Below, piece by piece: positions 4,788-5,015 of a DNA stretch of 5,015 bases (the stretch's first letter is position 1; each line of letters opens with the position of its first letter). The stretch lies in the NCBI GenBank assembly GCA_030040955.1, contig JASHSH010000479.1:1-5015 (forward strand), read 5' to 3'. The stretch comes from Rhodospirillales bacterium. GTDB lineage: Bacteria; Pseudomonadota; Alphaproteobacteria; Rhodospirillales; Magnetospirillaceae. Under the pieces are notes generated by a model. It did no database searches. It worked only from the letters and a program-made list of their open reading frames with translations, and had not been told where the DNA came from. Position numbers and translations under genes: made by a program.

Positions 4788-5015
4788 TCAGGCGAACAGC
4801 CCGTGCAGGAACCACCCGCCCTGGCCGGCGTCGCGGAACAGCCAGAAGCGCCGCCCTTCGCCATCCTCGATCCGCCAATAGTCGCGGAAGGCCGAGGGCG
4901 GCGGCGGGGTCGCGGCGTGCCACCATTCGGCGGCGATGCGCTCGGGTCCCTCGGCCAGGGCCACCCGGTGCAGCCGGCCCTTCCAGCGGAAGGCGGCGGG
5001 CGGCGCCTCCGCCGG
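4788..5015 (-). CDS. imuB: ImuB-like Y-family DNA polymerase homologue, C-terminal 75 residues
   Basis: The window holds only the 3' end of this gene: 75 codons are open from the right edge to the TGA at 4790-4788. The visible tail contains FRWKGRLHRV, GPERIAAEWWH, RDYWRIED, GRRFWLFRD and ends in GWFLHGLFA. This is the tail I know from alphaproteobacterial ImuB proteins (GPERI..EWW, a RDY..(I/V)ED motif, RRFWL(F/Y)R and WFLHGLF). ImuB is a catalytically inactive Y-family polymerase relative. It links ImuA and the error-prone polymerase DnaE2 to the beta clamp in SOS mutagenesis. The polymerase-like core and the promoter lie outside the window. The usual order is imuA-imuB-dnaE2, yet the gene beyond its stop is a hydrolase on the other strand. 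A degenerate or otherwise named Y-family paralogue remains possible. Confidence 0.8.
   Translation of the reverse strand, partial: PAEAPPAAFRWKGRLHRVALAEGPERIAAEWWHAATPPPPSAFRDYWRIEDGEGRRFWLFRDAGQGGWFLHGLFA

Noticed and set aside
3433..4881. Long plus-strand open frame of 482 codons
   Set aside because: It overlaps the dehydrogenase-like gene antisense and the hydrolase out of frame. Its translation is Arg/Gly/Pro-rich low-complexity sequence typical of GC-rich shadow frames.

Overview
The window is GC-rich DNA from the chromosome of an alphaproteobacterium, most likely a sphingomonad. I infer this from the protein families (an alphaproteobacterial-type DUF2066 protein, an ImuB C-terminus, a short DNA-encoded ABM-fold protein) and from the CCCCTCCCC/GGGGAGGGG hairpin repeat. 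I recall that repeat type as common in Sphingomonadales and some other alphaproteobacteria. No mobile element, phage gene, rRNA, tRNA or CRISPR array is visible.

Layout from left to right. A DMT/EamA-family membrane transporter runs leftwards off the window edge and lacks only its C-terminus. Divergent from it is a 63-residue single-span membrane protein. It has a well-spaced sigma70-like promoter whose predicted start site coincides with the ATG, which suggests a leaderless mRNA. This small gene converges on a leftward gene for an exported DUF2066 protein. Between the two stop codons lies a pair of inverted G/C-tract repeat units, each with a hairpin and a G-quadruplex motif. Divergent from DUF2066 is a two-gene operon: a small ABM-fold (antibiotic biosynthesis monooxygenase-like) protein and a hotdog acyl-CoA thioesterase, joined by a GTGA stop/start overlap.

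The operon converges, across a short gap with a 14-bp palindrome, on a leftward gene of the D-isomer-specific 2-hydroxyacid dehydrogenase family. This protein keeps the fold signature but appears to have lost all three catalytic residues (Arg, Glu, His) and the first Gly of the nucleotide-binding loop. Divergent from it is an apparently intact dienelactone hydrolase-family enzyme with its Cys-Asp-His triad. An 11-bp inverted repeat, each arm holding the palindrome CGAATTCG, brackets the two start codons of this divergent pair. Last, at the right edge, is the C-terminal 75 residues of a leftward ImuB-like Y-family polymerase homologue. It is not followed by dnaE2, which would be the usual cassette order.

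Most of the window is ordinary housekeeping or accessory metabolism, and I see no clear new multi-gene system. The items most worth checking are the catalytically degenerate dehydrogenase, the paired inverted G-quadruplex/hairpin element, the inverted repeat around the dehydrogenase/hydrolase promoters, and the imuB 3' context.
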